From: Nemertoderma westbladi
Taxonomy: Eukaryota; Xenacoelomorpha; Nemertodermatida; Nemertodermatidae
Direction of reading: 5' to 3'
NCBI GenBank assembly: GCA_032718475.1
Contig: JAUCBJ010006711.1
Location: 163,881 to 227,880 of the forward strand
Length of the DNA: 64,000 nt
The position numbers were made by a program, and so were the translations under genes. The notes beneath the pieces are model-generated. The model was not told where the DNA came from. It was given only the letters and a program-made list of their open reading frames with translations, and searched no databases. Of the stretch, positions 9,429-18,547 are shown one piece after another. The stretch's first letter is position 1. Every line of letters begins with the position of its first letter.

Positions 9429-9642
9429 GCCTTCCAGCAGTTCAGGTTCGACTCTCTAGATCCCGTCTCTTCCTAACTAACTATCCTCTAACCTATTCCC
9501 ATGCATAGCGCAAAAACTTTGGAGATAACCAACCTTTGGAGATGGCCGTGACCAACTCACTTTTTGATGCCCAAACTACTCCCATTACTCGTACTAAACT
9601 ACAGTAGTTAGAAAGGACCATAGCCACAATACTCGACTATAC

Positions 9643-9658
9643 CAAACCCACAGGTTTG
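9643..9658. repeat. Recurrent palindrome, copy 4 (noncoding spacer)
   Basis: CAAACCCACAGGTTTG has one mismatched centre pair relative to the perfect form. It lies outside any ORF, between ORF2 and ORF3. Confidence 0.7.
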
Positions 9659-10084
9659 ATAATCGAACATCACACATCCTGCAAACTACTGAGTGGGGTC
9701 CATGTACGCCTCTGGTGCTACTAACCTTTAGCACCTTAGTTGCACTGTTGGCACCAATCTGTGGAAGTTGCTAAACTCAATTTACACTCCTACGTAATAT
9801 AGCCGTCACCATGGTTTCTAAATGCTATTTTCCAGGCTTCACAACTTTTCAAATTACTGTTTATCTATAGACGAATTCTAAAACGCGTCTATACACAGCG
9901 TCTGGAATTGTCTTGGGTTCACTTCTAATTTTTAAAATTTTGTAATTTTCCAAAAATTTTGAAAATAAAATTTTGTTTTGATACCCACCAGACAAAACTC
10001 AACGCAAATCACCACAACCCCGCTCCTATGCATTTCCTTGTATTTGCATACGAGGAATGCATACGATGTGAGTTGCGTCCAACA

Positions 10085-13000
10085 CTAACTCTGTTTTGAG
10101 ACAGGAGACAAATTATAATCTCCCGTCTCGATACGTGTCTCCTCTAATAACACAATATCTTGGACCGGTCGGTCCAAGGTGTGTAAACCATTAGTTTTAC
10201 ACTTTTTTGGGTGCGGACACTTGCACCTAATTTTCACAGTGACTGTGCGCACTATGTTTTGCACGTCTGGGTGTGTGTGCAAGATCACTCCAGTCTCCCA
10301 ATACTTTCTCTTGACAATGGGTTCGGTTATCAATACGTAGTCTCCCTTTTGGAGACTCCGAACCGTTTTGTACCACTTTGTTCTGGTGGATATGGTGGGA
10401 AGATAGTATTCCCGCCAATATTCCCAGAATTTGTACGCGACTAATTGAGTCATTTTCCAGCTCTTACGACTATATAGGTCGGCACTAATGGGTTCTGATG
10501 CCGGCACAAGAAATGCTGGACTCTGCATTAGCAAATGATTCGGCGTTAATGCAACACCGTCTGGCAACATAGCTATCGGCCTCGAGTTTAGGGTATGCTC
10601 GATTTCAATGAAAGCTGTGACCAGTTCGTCGTCGGTAAGTTGTTTGTTCACAGGCAATGTTTTGGCAATGGCCTGTTTTACAGAGCGAACCAAACGCTCC
10701 CAAATTCCTCCTCTCCAAGGACTTTCTGGAGTATTAAATCTCCATTCTACTCGTTGCGGCAAAAGTGCTGCAGAAATTTCCTTATTCTGTGCTGCTTTAT
10801 GAGCCGCGTTCAACTCGCTATTCCCTCCGACAAAGTTTGTACCCTTGTCAGAGTAGAACGCCTTTACTAGTCCTCTCCTGGCCATAAATCTCTTTAAGGC
10901 CAGGAGCAGAGATTTGGTCGACATGTCTGCCACACGCTCGATATGTATGGCTCTACTCGCCATACATGTCAGTAGCAGACCCCATCGCTTGTGGGTCAGC
11001 CGTCCACTCTTTGCTTCAATCGGACCAAAACAGTCCACCCCTGTATTCGTAAAGGGTGGGTCATATGCCTGCACTCTCGCTTCCGGGAGTTCAGCCATCT
11101 CCTGTTCCAATACTCTGGCGTTCACCCTCTTGCAAACCAGACAGGCGTCATACATAGTGCCGACTGCCCTGCTTGGCTGCAATAGAATGAATCGCTGTCT
11201 CGCTGCCGACAGACAGTGTAACTTTCCCGCGTGATGCAACCTCTTATGTATATCCCATAGAATCGCTCTTTGCAATTCTATCGGGTAACTAGGGATTATC
11301 ACTGGGAACCGAAACTGTGAGTTTATGTCGACAGTCTGGATTCTCGATCTATGACAAATCAAACCCTTATGGATTAATGGACTCCATTTTCTAAGGGGTT
11401 TATAGAGAACTGGTCGATGAGCCGATAATAGATGGAATTCTTTCGGGAAGGCACACATTTGATAATGTTTCAAATGCTTTAATTCCGCTTGATCAATCTC
11501 ATCCTCTGTCAGAGGTTGTTTCAATTTCCGAATTCGCTCACTATTGGTGCTCAATGGTTCTCTCAAATGTTTTGAATGTTTTAAACAAAGGTACGAAACG
11601 TATCGGCTTAACCACGCAGGTCTTTTACAAATTGTCAGCCAAGAGGCAGACGAATTTAGTAATTTGTCATAAATACTGCATGACTCTAATGCCAGCGACG
11701 GTTGTCCGCTAACTAATGGACGTTTCGAATCCAAACCCGCAGGTTTGGAAACCAAAGGATCCATTGTGTCGGTCATTTTCTGTCCGTCACTTACCAATTG
11801 TGACTCCGGTTTAGTCTGTAAGGGCGGTTTTATGTCATAACTTACCCTTCCTGACCTAATAGTCACGTAAGTCTGTTGGTCTGACAGGTCTCCGGGCCGC
11901 TCCAATGACTCTTCAGGCTGCTCCAATGACTCTTCAGGCCGCTCCAATGACTTAAGTTTGGCTTTAGACTTCGACTTAGAGACTTTCTCCACTTTGACTT
12001 CTGCATCTTCAGGCATCGGATTGGTCACTATCTTTAGTCGCTCTGGCCAATGTTCCTGTGTCCTCGTTAGAAAATCAGGTCCATGCAACCAAAACTCCTG
12101 CGACTCTTCCTGACAGAATTCCGCCGGCATTGCACCTCTCGAAGTTATGTCGGCCGGGTTCAACACTCCCGGACAATGTCTCCATTGTTCCTTCGTCGAA
12201 AAGTCAACGATCTGAGCGCGTCTATTGGCCACAAATGTCTTTAGTGCAATATTGTCGGCCGCAATGTATACTAACACCAAGGATGCGTCCGTCCAATAGA
12301 ATAAGGTCAATGTCGTGTCTAACTCCTCAGTTATTTGCTTACTTACCTCGACCGAAACTACAGCCGCCTGTAACTCTGCACGAGGGACAGTCATGTATTT
12401 GACCGGCATTGTCTTTGATCTAGAAGTCACAAAAGCCGTCTCAAACTTGTCCTGACTTACCTCTCGGCGAAGGTAGGCTACCATACCAAAACCGGTGTCA
12501 CTTGCGTCACTAAATAGGTGGAGCTCTAAATCAGCTGGGAATACCAGCTGATTCGGAAGGTAGGAACGGGGTACATCTATATTTTTCAATAGATGCAACT
12601 CGGCTTCCCACTCCCTCCACTGCTTTGCATGTATAGGAGATATTGGTTCGTCCCACTCTAAGTCGGACAACCAAATTTTCCTCATGCACGCTCGTGCCTG
12701 TAATATAACCGGACTGATAAAGTTCATCGGGTCAAATAGTCTACTCAATGTCGATAAGCAAATCCTCTTAGTCAAAACTTTGTCTGGGCTACTGGGCTCA
12801 AATCTAACTCTTACCTGGAACTTATCTGAGTTCGGGTTCCAAGCGAGTCCCAGTACTCGCGCCATGGGAATTGGTTCTACCCCCAATTCTATGTCTCCGC
12901 TCCCGCGATCCTTTACCGGGAACGACTCTAATAGGGCCTCCGAGTTCGTAGTGAACTTGGTCAGAGGAAATCCCCCTGTAGCCAAGCACTCCTGCAGGCC

Positions 13001-16000
13001 GTGAGCCACTTCTATGGCTTGTTCCGCTGTGTCCTTGGACACCAATCCGTCGTCCATATAGAAGTTTCTCAATATAGACTCGATTACTTCTACTGGATAC
13101 TTACCAATCTGGGCTGTTGCCGTTTTCTTTAAAACGAACAGCGTGCCATTCGGACTATCGCGGGCGCCAAATATCCTAACGTACATCTGGTATGTAACCA
13201 CTGGGCCGGATAAGTCTTCATTCTCAAACCAGAGAAATCGAAGGCTATCCTGGTCTGCCTTACAGGCTCTTACCTGGTGGAACATCGCCTCGATGTCACA
13301 AGTAAATGCGAATCGCCGCTGTCTAAAACGCAACAGTATTCCGATCAAATAGTTATTCAGGTTGGGACCATCCATCAACTCTGAATTCAGGGACATACCT
13401 CTATAGACTGCTGCGCAGTCGTTGACTACTCGGACTTTGTCTGGCTTGTCAGGGTGAGTCACATAGTGGTGTGGAAGGTAATAAGTCTGGTCTGTCACCA
13501 AGTCAGGGTCCTCTACCTTCCCAGCAAATCCCTTGGCGAAATAGTTGTTGATCTGGGCGCAATACTTCTCCCTAATGTCCGGATTCTTCAACAACCGAGC
13601 CCTTACTCCGTTCAATCTTTTCAAGGCTAAGTTGTAGTTGTTCTCCAACTTAGGTGGTTGTCGACGCCACAACATTCCAACTTCAAAATGTCCAGTCGGT
13701 AGTAGACGTATGGTATCTTCCATCATCTCCAACGACCGTTTCTCATCAGTAGACATGGCTAGGTCATATCCACCGGGTTCCATTGCGTCCCTATCCAGCC
13801 ATTCGACGGTTCTAGCTCCTGTCTCGAGGTCCTGGCGTATCAATTCCTTTTGTAATTCCTCCTCACTGTATTGGAAAATGTCTAGGTCTCGAGATTTAGC
13901 CACTTGACCCTCCACTATGTCTGTATAAGTCAAAACGTTAGTCAAATAGGTAGCGTGGGCCGCTGAACCAGACCCACGGGTCTGATAACAGTAGTCCTCG
14001 GGTTCACTATCTGTCCGGTCATTATGAAGTGGTTCCGACAACCTAACATTATCGGGAATCAACTCCTCATCTGACTCGCTAAAGTCACTATAGTGGTCAA
14101 TACAGGTTCTCCTAAACTCGTCTATGTCTGGTGGTTTTACTAACGGTGGTTGAGCTATAGGCTGTAATTCGTCGTATCTATTCATTGGCTTGTCGCCACC
14201 TGTAAACTCATAAGACATGGGTACTCGTGTATACCAACCTAGTATGGTCCTATGGGCATGTGGTCCATTGACATGCGGCTCAGCTGGTCTCGTTTCCCAT
14301 ATCTGGTGTGCGATCAGCTGTTCTGCACCAATCAACATAGAAACATTCCTATAACCTACCTGGTGTCTGGGTATCCTGAGCTTGTCAAAATACTCCTGTG
14401 CTATGGGACTCATCGGCGGCACCTTACCTAACTGCCTGCCGAATCCCTTCATAGCTAGACACTTAAATCCGTCCAATGGCAAAGCTTTCCGTTCTTGTCG
14501 AGTATGCTGGTCTCTCGGAAGTAGGGAATCTAGTTCCACCGAAATTCTGTGTCCCTTGAGGTCACCTACCCCATGCATAGACTTCAACTCTATTTGGATC
14601 TCCTCGGCGTCCTGGAAGCTAGAAACAGCTCTCGCCACTTCCTCGTCGATATACGATAATGTGGACGCAGTGTCCAACATCACATATATTCGCTTCGATC
14701 CCTTATCGCTGGTGAGTTTCACCGGAATCACGCTAAATATTTCCGACGTGGCCGATGATAAATACGTCCGCGCGCTGGTCGATGAACTATCCGCGGTGAA
14801 ACCTTGGCAGGTCACTTCTCTCGCGCTCGACTCGCCATCCTCGTCCGACGAACCTGGTTGGTAACCATCGTCCTGGATGCCAGTGTACGTATTCCTCCTT
14901 ATCGATACGGGTTCTTTGCTCCCCTTCCTTTGAGGATTTCGCTGTAAGTAACGGTCCGTTGGGGTATGGAAATCCGCATGTAGCAACTTGTGATGTAGTC
15001 TGCCGCATTCCATGCATCCGTCCTTGCTGTTCGGGCACTGCCGCCGTACATGTCCTGGCGCAAGACAAGCCCAACAGGTGTCCAACGTCCGCACTTGAAC
15101 TCTTCTCTGTTCTGAATTTAATTCCTTGAACCGTCTGCAACTATCTAACTTATGGTCGTCAGATCTTACCTCCTTTAGTAAACAGTATTGGCAACCTACA
15201 AATCCATCCGGCAACTCCTGTTGCTTTAACCTAGGTCTATCTAACCGCTCACCTGACCATACTCGCGAGTCTGATCTAAAGGCTGGGGTATTCGAATTAT
15301 ATCTGTCTACTGAGTTATAAGTCACAGTGGTCCTGTCATCGTCAAAACTTACCATAGACTTACCGGTAACAGGTTTAGACTCTCTCATATTCTCTTCTGA
15401 GAAGTTTGATTTCATCTCTGCTACTGCGTCTGTGGCTATCATGTCATGAATATGCTGAAGTGTCAATACTTTACCTTGGCCCTCCAACTTATTCTCTAAT
15501 TTGCGCCATTTCTGTCGGTAACGCATGTTTAGACGTCTTATTACGCTCTTTAAAACTTCGGCGTGATCACCATGATGAGGTAGATTCACCGTCCTCAAGA
15601 TGTCCAATGCGTTCGAAATAGCGTTCGCTAAATTCAACAGCTCAAACGGAGTTGTAATCCTTCCGCCCTTACCCAAGTCTTCTACTATCGACTGCGCCAT
15701 CTTGGTTTTATTCCCGTAGATGTCGCTAAGCGTCTTCATTGCTAACTCGAATGCTCTTTCGTTGCCGACGAAATTATCAGCAATGGCTCTAGGTTCTCGA
15801 TGGAGCATCTGAAGCAAATAGTTGAACTTCTCGTTGGGAGTAAAGGTGCTGTTGGTTAGCTGCTCGTCGACATAGGTTTTAAAGGTCCTCCAGTGCTTGT
15901 GGTTGCCCATAAACTTCTGGGGTTGTTGCGTCGGCAGTCCTTGCCTAGCAGCAAACTTACCTATGTCCCTAAGGGTTGCGTCGTTCCGGGTTAACAAATG

Positions 16001-17788
16001 GTTTAGTTCCGCAGGGTTGTTAAGTCTGGTCCTTTCCCGGTGGTTCCAACTTACCTGCTCCGCGTTGGTCCTTCTTTCCTTATAGTTTCGGGACTTCTGA
16101 CGTCTCATTTCTTCCTCTTCATCGCTTGACTCGGTGTCAGTCCTTAGCGCTCGCGATGATTTGCGCGCCGAGGCCCTGACCCAAGCATCCTGAATAAATC
16201 TTTCTGCCGAATTTTCGAAATTGGGATTATGGATATTCGGGACAGGCGTCCTTACCTGAGGTCTATGTGGTATAGTTTCCTCCGATATGCGTACTCGTTG
16301 ACTAGGCTGGACTTTATCTAACTCAGGCCTGCTGGGATTAGAATTACTTCTTACCTGGGCTGCTTCCTTTAACCGTAGGTTGCTAAGCATGTCCGTTATA
16401 GGTTGGATGTGCGGCGATATAGCTTGCGCTAAACTAGCACTTAACTCATCCCTCGTAATAAATTCCTGGCTAGGGTTCTGTTGTATAGTCGGCTCTATCT
16501 GAGTAATCCGCTGTCTCTCATATGATCCCTCTTCCGGTTTAACCCGGAAGTTCTCCGTCGAACTGGGTCGGCGCTCCGTCCGCGTATTCCAAACCCTCGG
16601 GTTCGGTTCGCCAAGTACTCGTTCCGTCGGAGTTTCTTCTCTAAATTCTCCGTTCTCGCGTTCGATATATAGTGGTGCGGTGTTCCGATGACGTAGATCC
16701 TGAGCGATGGGTGAAACACTAATACCAACTGGCGTGCGATATGTAGAGAATGGTTTAGCGATCCGTGTACTCGTAATAGCTGGACCGAGTATAGGAATTC
16801 TGGTCGTCGTTGACTCGCGTATAGTCGGAGTTCTCGCTTCCTGTTCGGCCTTCTGCAGTGCGAACAGTTCTCGCAACTCTGTCCCCACACTCGCCCCACA
16901 TTCTTCGAGCATTCGCATCCCCTTCTCGGCGATTTCGTTCGCCTTCCTAGTCCGTTCTTCGCTCTCTAAACTTAATCTCGCACTTTCCAACTGCGCCAGT
17001 TTACGCTCTTCTTCTTCCCTCGCTCGTCTCGCTGCGCTCTCTTCTTCTACTCGCGACCTTTCTTCATACAATGCGCGTCTTCTTTTCTCGATCTCGAGTT
17101 CGCGTTCCTTGCGTCCGCGTTCGAGTTGAAGCTCGCGCTCCTTCTGTTCACGATCGAGTTTCTTGCGCTCGCGTTCGGCTTGGAGTTCGCGTTTCTTCGC
17201 TTCCTGTTCGCATTCAAGTTGGAGTTCGCGTTCTCTCTGTTCGCGTTCGAGTTGGAGTTCGCGTTTCTTCGCTTCCCGCTCGCATTCAAGTTGGAGTTCG
17301 CGTTCTCTCTGTTCGCGTTCGAGTTCCTCGCGCTCGCGCTCGGCTTGGAGTTCGCGTTCCCTTTGCTCGCGTTCCGCTCGCTCGCGCTTACTTATCTCTT
17401 CCAACTCTCGTAACTCTGCGTCCAACTTACGTGTGCGCTCCCGTTCCCGCTCGGCTTCCTTCCGTGCTTCCTGTGCACGCAAAACTTCCGCCTGCTGTTC
17501 GTCTAGTCGGCGTCTTCTCTCCTCCGCCGAGTTGTGAGAAACAAGGGATCTAGCACATATTACCTTACCTCGCGCGTGACTAACCTGGGAATCGCCGCTG
17601 TCTCTAGATGCATCGTCGGTTGGAGTCAACGTCCTCTGTTGGATGTTCTCCGTCGTCGGTAGCACCTGACCTGGTACCACCACTCCATTCTGCATCAGCC
17701 AGCTAGTAACTTCCCTCTGATACCGGCGCTCCTCTTTATCCTGCGTCTCTTCTCGCTCCACTAAGTCTCTCAACTCTGCGTCACTCAC
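10085..17788 (-). CDS. Element B ORF2: BEL/Pao gag-pol polyprotein (2567 aa)
   Basis: The frame is counted here from GTG 17788; it stays open at least ~110 bases further upstream, overlapping ORF1, so this is not a true start. Order: a highly charged Glu/Arg coiled coil (about 80-330); a DUF1759-type gag core (about 590-800); CCHC-like knuckles (about 868-935, including CWACLAPGHVRRQC); aspartic protease with D1039-T-A-S; RT with YMDDGL (Y1577-D1580); Pao RNase H (D1761 in FSDAS, later YWTDAS). The integrase has HHCC zinc binding (about 2180-2216) and the DDE triad D2252, D2314, E2364, followed by a DUF5641-like C-terminus. All catalytic residues seem present and there is no internal stop, so the copy may be functional. 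Protease DTA instead of the commoner DSG/DTG is noted. Many GGTAAG motifs occur on the coding strand. Expression as a fusion with ORF1 by frameshifting or splicing is inferred. Confidence 0.93.
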   Translation of the reverse strand: MSDAELRDLVEREETQDKEERRYQREVTSWLMQNGVVVPGQVLPTTENIQQRTLTPTDDASRDSGDSQVSHARGKVICARSLVSHNSAEERRRRLDEQQAEVLRAQEARKEAERERERTRKLDAELRELEEISKRERAEREQRERELQAEREREELEREQRERELQLECEREAKKRELQLEREQRERELQLECEQEAKKRELQAERERKKLDREQKERELQLERGRKERELEIEKRRRALYEERSRVEEESAARRAREEEERKLAQLESARLSLESEERTRKANEIAEKGMRMLEECGASVGTELRELFALQKAEQEARTPTIRESTTTRIPILGPAITSTRIAKPFSTYRTPVGISVSPIAQDLRHRNTAPLYIERENGEFREETPTERVLGEPNPRVWNTRTERRPSSTENFRVKPEEGSYERQRITQIEPTIQQNPSQEFITRDELSASLAQAISPHIQPITDMLSNLRLKEAAQVRSNSNPSRPELDKVQPSQRVRISEETIPHRPQVRTPVPNIHNPNFENSAERFIQDAWVRASARKSSRALRTDTESSDEEEEMRRQKSRNYKERRTNAEQVSWNHRERTRLNNPAELNHLLTRNDATLRDIGKFAARQGLPTQQPQKFMGNHKHWRTFKTYVDEQLTNSTFTPNEKFNYLLQMLHREPRAIADNFVGNERAFELAMKTLSDIYGNKTKMAQSIVEDLGKGGRITTPFELLNLANAISNALDILRTVNLPHHGDHAEVLKSVIRRLNMRYRQKWRKLENKLEGQGKVLTLQHIHDMIATDAVAEMKSNFSEENMRESKPVTGKSMVSFDDDRTTVTYNSVDRYNSNTPAFRSDSRVWSGERLDRPRLKQQELPDGFVGCQYCLLKEVRSDDHKLDSCRRFKELNSEQRRVQVRTLDTCWACLAPGHVRRQCPNSKDGCMECGRLHHKLLHADFHTPTDRYLQRNPQRKGSKEPVSIRRNTYTGIQDDGYQPGSSDEDGESSAREVTCQGFTADSSSTSARTYLSSATSEIFSVIPVKLTSDKGSKRIYVMLDTASTLSYIDEEVARAVSSFQDAEEIQIELKSMHGVGDLKGHRISVELDSLLPRDQHTRQERKALPLDGFKCLAMKGFGRQLGKVPPMSPIAQEYFDKLRIPRHQVGYRNVSMLIGAEQLIAHQIWETRPAEPHVNGPHAHRTILGWYTRVPMSYEFTGGDKPMNRYDELQPIAQPPLVKPPDIDEFRRTCIDHYSDFSESDEELIPDNVRLSEPLHNDRTDSEPEDYCYQTRGSGSAAHATYLTNVLTYTDIVEGQVAKSRDLDIFQYSEEELQKELIRQDLETGARTVEWLDRDAMEPGGYDLAMSTDEKRSLEMMEDTIRLLPTGHFEVGMLWRRQPPKLENNYNLALKRLNGVRARLLKNPDIREKYCAQINNYFAKGFAGKVEDPDLVTDQTYYLPHHYVTHPDKPDKVRVVNDCAAVYRGMSLNSELMDGPNLNNYLIGILLRFRQRRFAFTCDIEAMFHQVRACKADQDSLRFLWFENEDLSGPVVTYQMYVRIFGARDSPNGTLFVLKKTATAQIGKYPVEVIESILRNFYMDDGLVSKDTAEQAIEVAHGLQECLATGGFPLTKFTTNSEALLESFPVKDRGSGDIELGVEPIPMARVLGLAWNPNSDKFQVRVRFEPSSPDKVLTKRICLSTLSRLFDPMNFISPVILQARACMRKIWLSDLEWDEPISPIHAKQWREWEAELHLLKNIDVPRSYLPNQLVFPADLELHLFSDASDTGFGMVAYLRREVSQDKFETAFVTSRSKTMPVKYMTVPRAELQAAVVSVEVSKQITEELDTTLTLFYWTDASLVLVYIAADNIALKTFVANRRAQIVDFSTKEQWRHCPGVLNPADITSRGAMPAEFCQEESQEFWLHGPDFLTRTQEHWPERLKIVTNPMPEDAEVKVEKVSKSKSKAKLKSLERPEESLEQPEESLERPGDLSDQQTYVTIRSGRVSYDIKPPLQTKPESQLVSDGQKMTDTMDPLVSKPAGLDSKRPLVSGQPSLALESCSIYDKLLNSSASWLTICKRPAWLSRYVSYLCLKHSKHLREPLSTNSERIRKLKQPLTEDEIDQAELKHLKHYQMCAFPKEFHLLSAHRPVLYKPLRKWSPLIHKGLICHRSRIQTVDINSQFRFPVIIPSYPIELQRAILWDIHKRLHHAGKLHCLSAARQRFILLQPSRAVGTMYDACLVCKRVNARVLEQEMAELPEARVQAYDPPFTNTGVDCFGPIEAKSGRLTHKRWGLLLTCMASRAIHIERVADMSTKSLLLALKRFMARRGLVKAFYSDKGTNFVGGNSELNAAHKAAQNKEISAALLPQRVEWRFNTPESPWRGGIWERLVRSVKQAIAKTLPVNKQLTDDELVTAFIEIEHTLNSRPIAMLPDGVALTPNHLLMQSPAFLVPASEPISADLYSRKSWKMTQLVAYKFWEYWREYYLPTISTRTKWYKTVRSLQKGDYVLITEPIVKRKYWETGVILHTHPDVQNIVRTVTVKIRCKCPHPKKCKTNGLHTLDRPVQDIVLLEETRIETGDYNLSPVSKQS
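11732..11747. repeat. Recurrent palindrome, copy 5 (in ORF2)
   Basis: CAAACCCGCAGGTTTG encodes SKPAGLD on the minus strand, between RNase H and integrase. Confidence 0.7.
13969..13984. repeat. Recurrent palindrome, copy 6 (in ORF2)
   Basis: CAGACCCACGGGTCTG is a variant with compensating changes on both arms (A/T to G/C), so pairing is kept. It encodes QTRGSG on the minus strand. Confidence 0.65.
17182..17325 (-). repeat. 72-bp tandem duplication in the ORF2 coiled coil
   Basis: Two nearly identical 72-bp units, each made of related 36-bp halves, encode the ERELQLE.../AKKRELQ heptad-like repeats. More degenerate units continue on both sides (about 17065-17400). The multiple of three keeps the frame. 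Confidence 0.7.
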
Positions 17789-17791
17789 CTG
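17783..17791 (-). promoter_or_regulatory. Splice-donor-like site at the ORF1/ORF2 overlap
   Basis: The minus strand reads CAGGTGAGT, a consensus 5' splice site. The TGA in it is the stop codon of ORF1 and the GTG is in the ORF2 frame. Whether it is used as a donor is unknown. Confidence 0.4.
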
Positions 17792-18534
17792 AGTCGCCTG
17801 CGCTTGTGATGCCCATAGCAGCCAGTTCTCTGTCCTAACTCGTCGGATCGCTCCGATAACTCGCGGTGCTCCAACAAGGCTGCTAAAACCCTGTCGTAAA
17901 TCCTCGTCGCCACGTCGCTCGACTGAGACTCTACTGCCTTCTTCGCTAGGACTGCAAGCTCCTCCGTCTGCTTGAATAACGCTGAGTTATATCCTCTTCT
18001 AATCTCTGCTAACTCTACCCTCCCGATGTTGGCTGAGTCGGCCAACATTTTTCTTACCTTGTCCGCCGTCCGAGTTATATGTCCGGCATGCGCGCGAAGT
18101 TTCTTCTTTATCGCGATATCAAGTTCTCTATCACTTACCTGACTTACACTCGGTGGACTTGAAGGATTATTTCGGGAACTACGGGTACTCCTTACAGCCG
18201 TTGGGACCACGGCACTTACCATACCCACAGGTCTGGAAACCGGGCTCCGGGCTCTCGCTTCTGCTACACTATCCTCCCTATCACTCACCTCTGTCCGGGC
18301 TGCCGTACAGTCCTTCCTTACAGTAGCGGTAGGGGATCCTAATACTATTACTTGAGGTTGCTGTTCTTCCTCACTAGTCACTGTCTCGTCCTCCTGTTCA
18401 CTTACGTCAGCGTCACTCGCTGCGTCGTCATAGTCGGCATTGTCGTCAACAGTAATATTGACGCTATCGTCAGTCGGCGGTCCAGCCGCCGTCTCGTAGC
18501 TGTCCTCTAGTGCCTCCTTGTCTGAGACACTCAT
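17785..18534 (-). CDS. Element B ORF1: Gag N-terminal-like protein (249 aa)
   Basis: It starts with ATG 18534 and stops at TGA 17787-17785, within the splice-donor-like site. The first ~110 residues are acidic and low in complexity. Residues from about 140 to 240 (RELDIAIKKKLRAHAGHITR onward) form a predicted helical bundle. That resembles the helical N-terminal segment that precedes DUF1759 in other BEL/Pao polyproteins. It is likely the start of Gag, which assembles the particle in the cytoplasm. The ORF2 frame is -1 relative to ORF1, and the two overlap. In most BEL/Pao elements this region is continuous with gag-pol, so the break may be a regulated -1 shift, an intron or a mutation. I found no canonical slippery heptamer in the overlap. 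The recurrent palindrome (18220-18235) falls inside it. Confidence 0.7.
   Translation of the reverse strand: MSVSDKEALEDSYETAAGPPTDDSVNITVDDNADYDDAASDADVSEQEDETVTSEEEQQPQVIVLGSPTATVRKDCTAARTEVSDREDSVAEARARSPVSRPVGMVSAVVPTAVRSTRSSRNNPSSPPSVSQVSDRELDIAIKKKLRAHAGHITRTADKVRKMLADSANIGRVELAEIRRGYNSALFKQTEELAVLAKKAVESQSSDVATRIYDRVLAALLEHRELSERSDELGQRTGCYGHHKRRRLR
18220..18235. repeat. Recurrent palindrome, copy 7 (in ORF1)
   Basis: CATACCCACAGGTCTG is the most diverged copy. It encodes SRPVGM on the minus strand and lies next to a CTTACC (GGTAAG) motif. Confidence 0.5.
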
Positions 18535-18547
18535 AGTCTAAATAATG

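Larger units (their letters stand above)
9299..10084 (-). other. Spacer between ORF2 and ORF3 of element B
   Basis: This is 786 bp of noncoding DNA. It holds, on the minus strand, a 23-nt G run (plus-strand C run 9406-9428), a candidate 3' splice site (9360-9378) and a copy of the recurrent palindrome (9643-9658). A perfect palindrome GTTACGTAAC lies at 9342-9351. A hairpin just past the pol stop pairs 10027-10037 with 10054-10063 with one bulge. The stretch near 9925-9975 is very rich in A and T. No ORF is seen. Confidence 0.7.

Noticed and set aside
17071-17553. Long plus-strand ORFs opposite the gag-pol coiled coil
   Set aside because: They are antisense shadows of a Glu/Arg codon repeat, giving Val/Arg/Ser/Leu-rich low-complexity translations.
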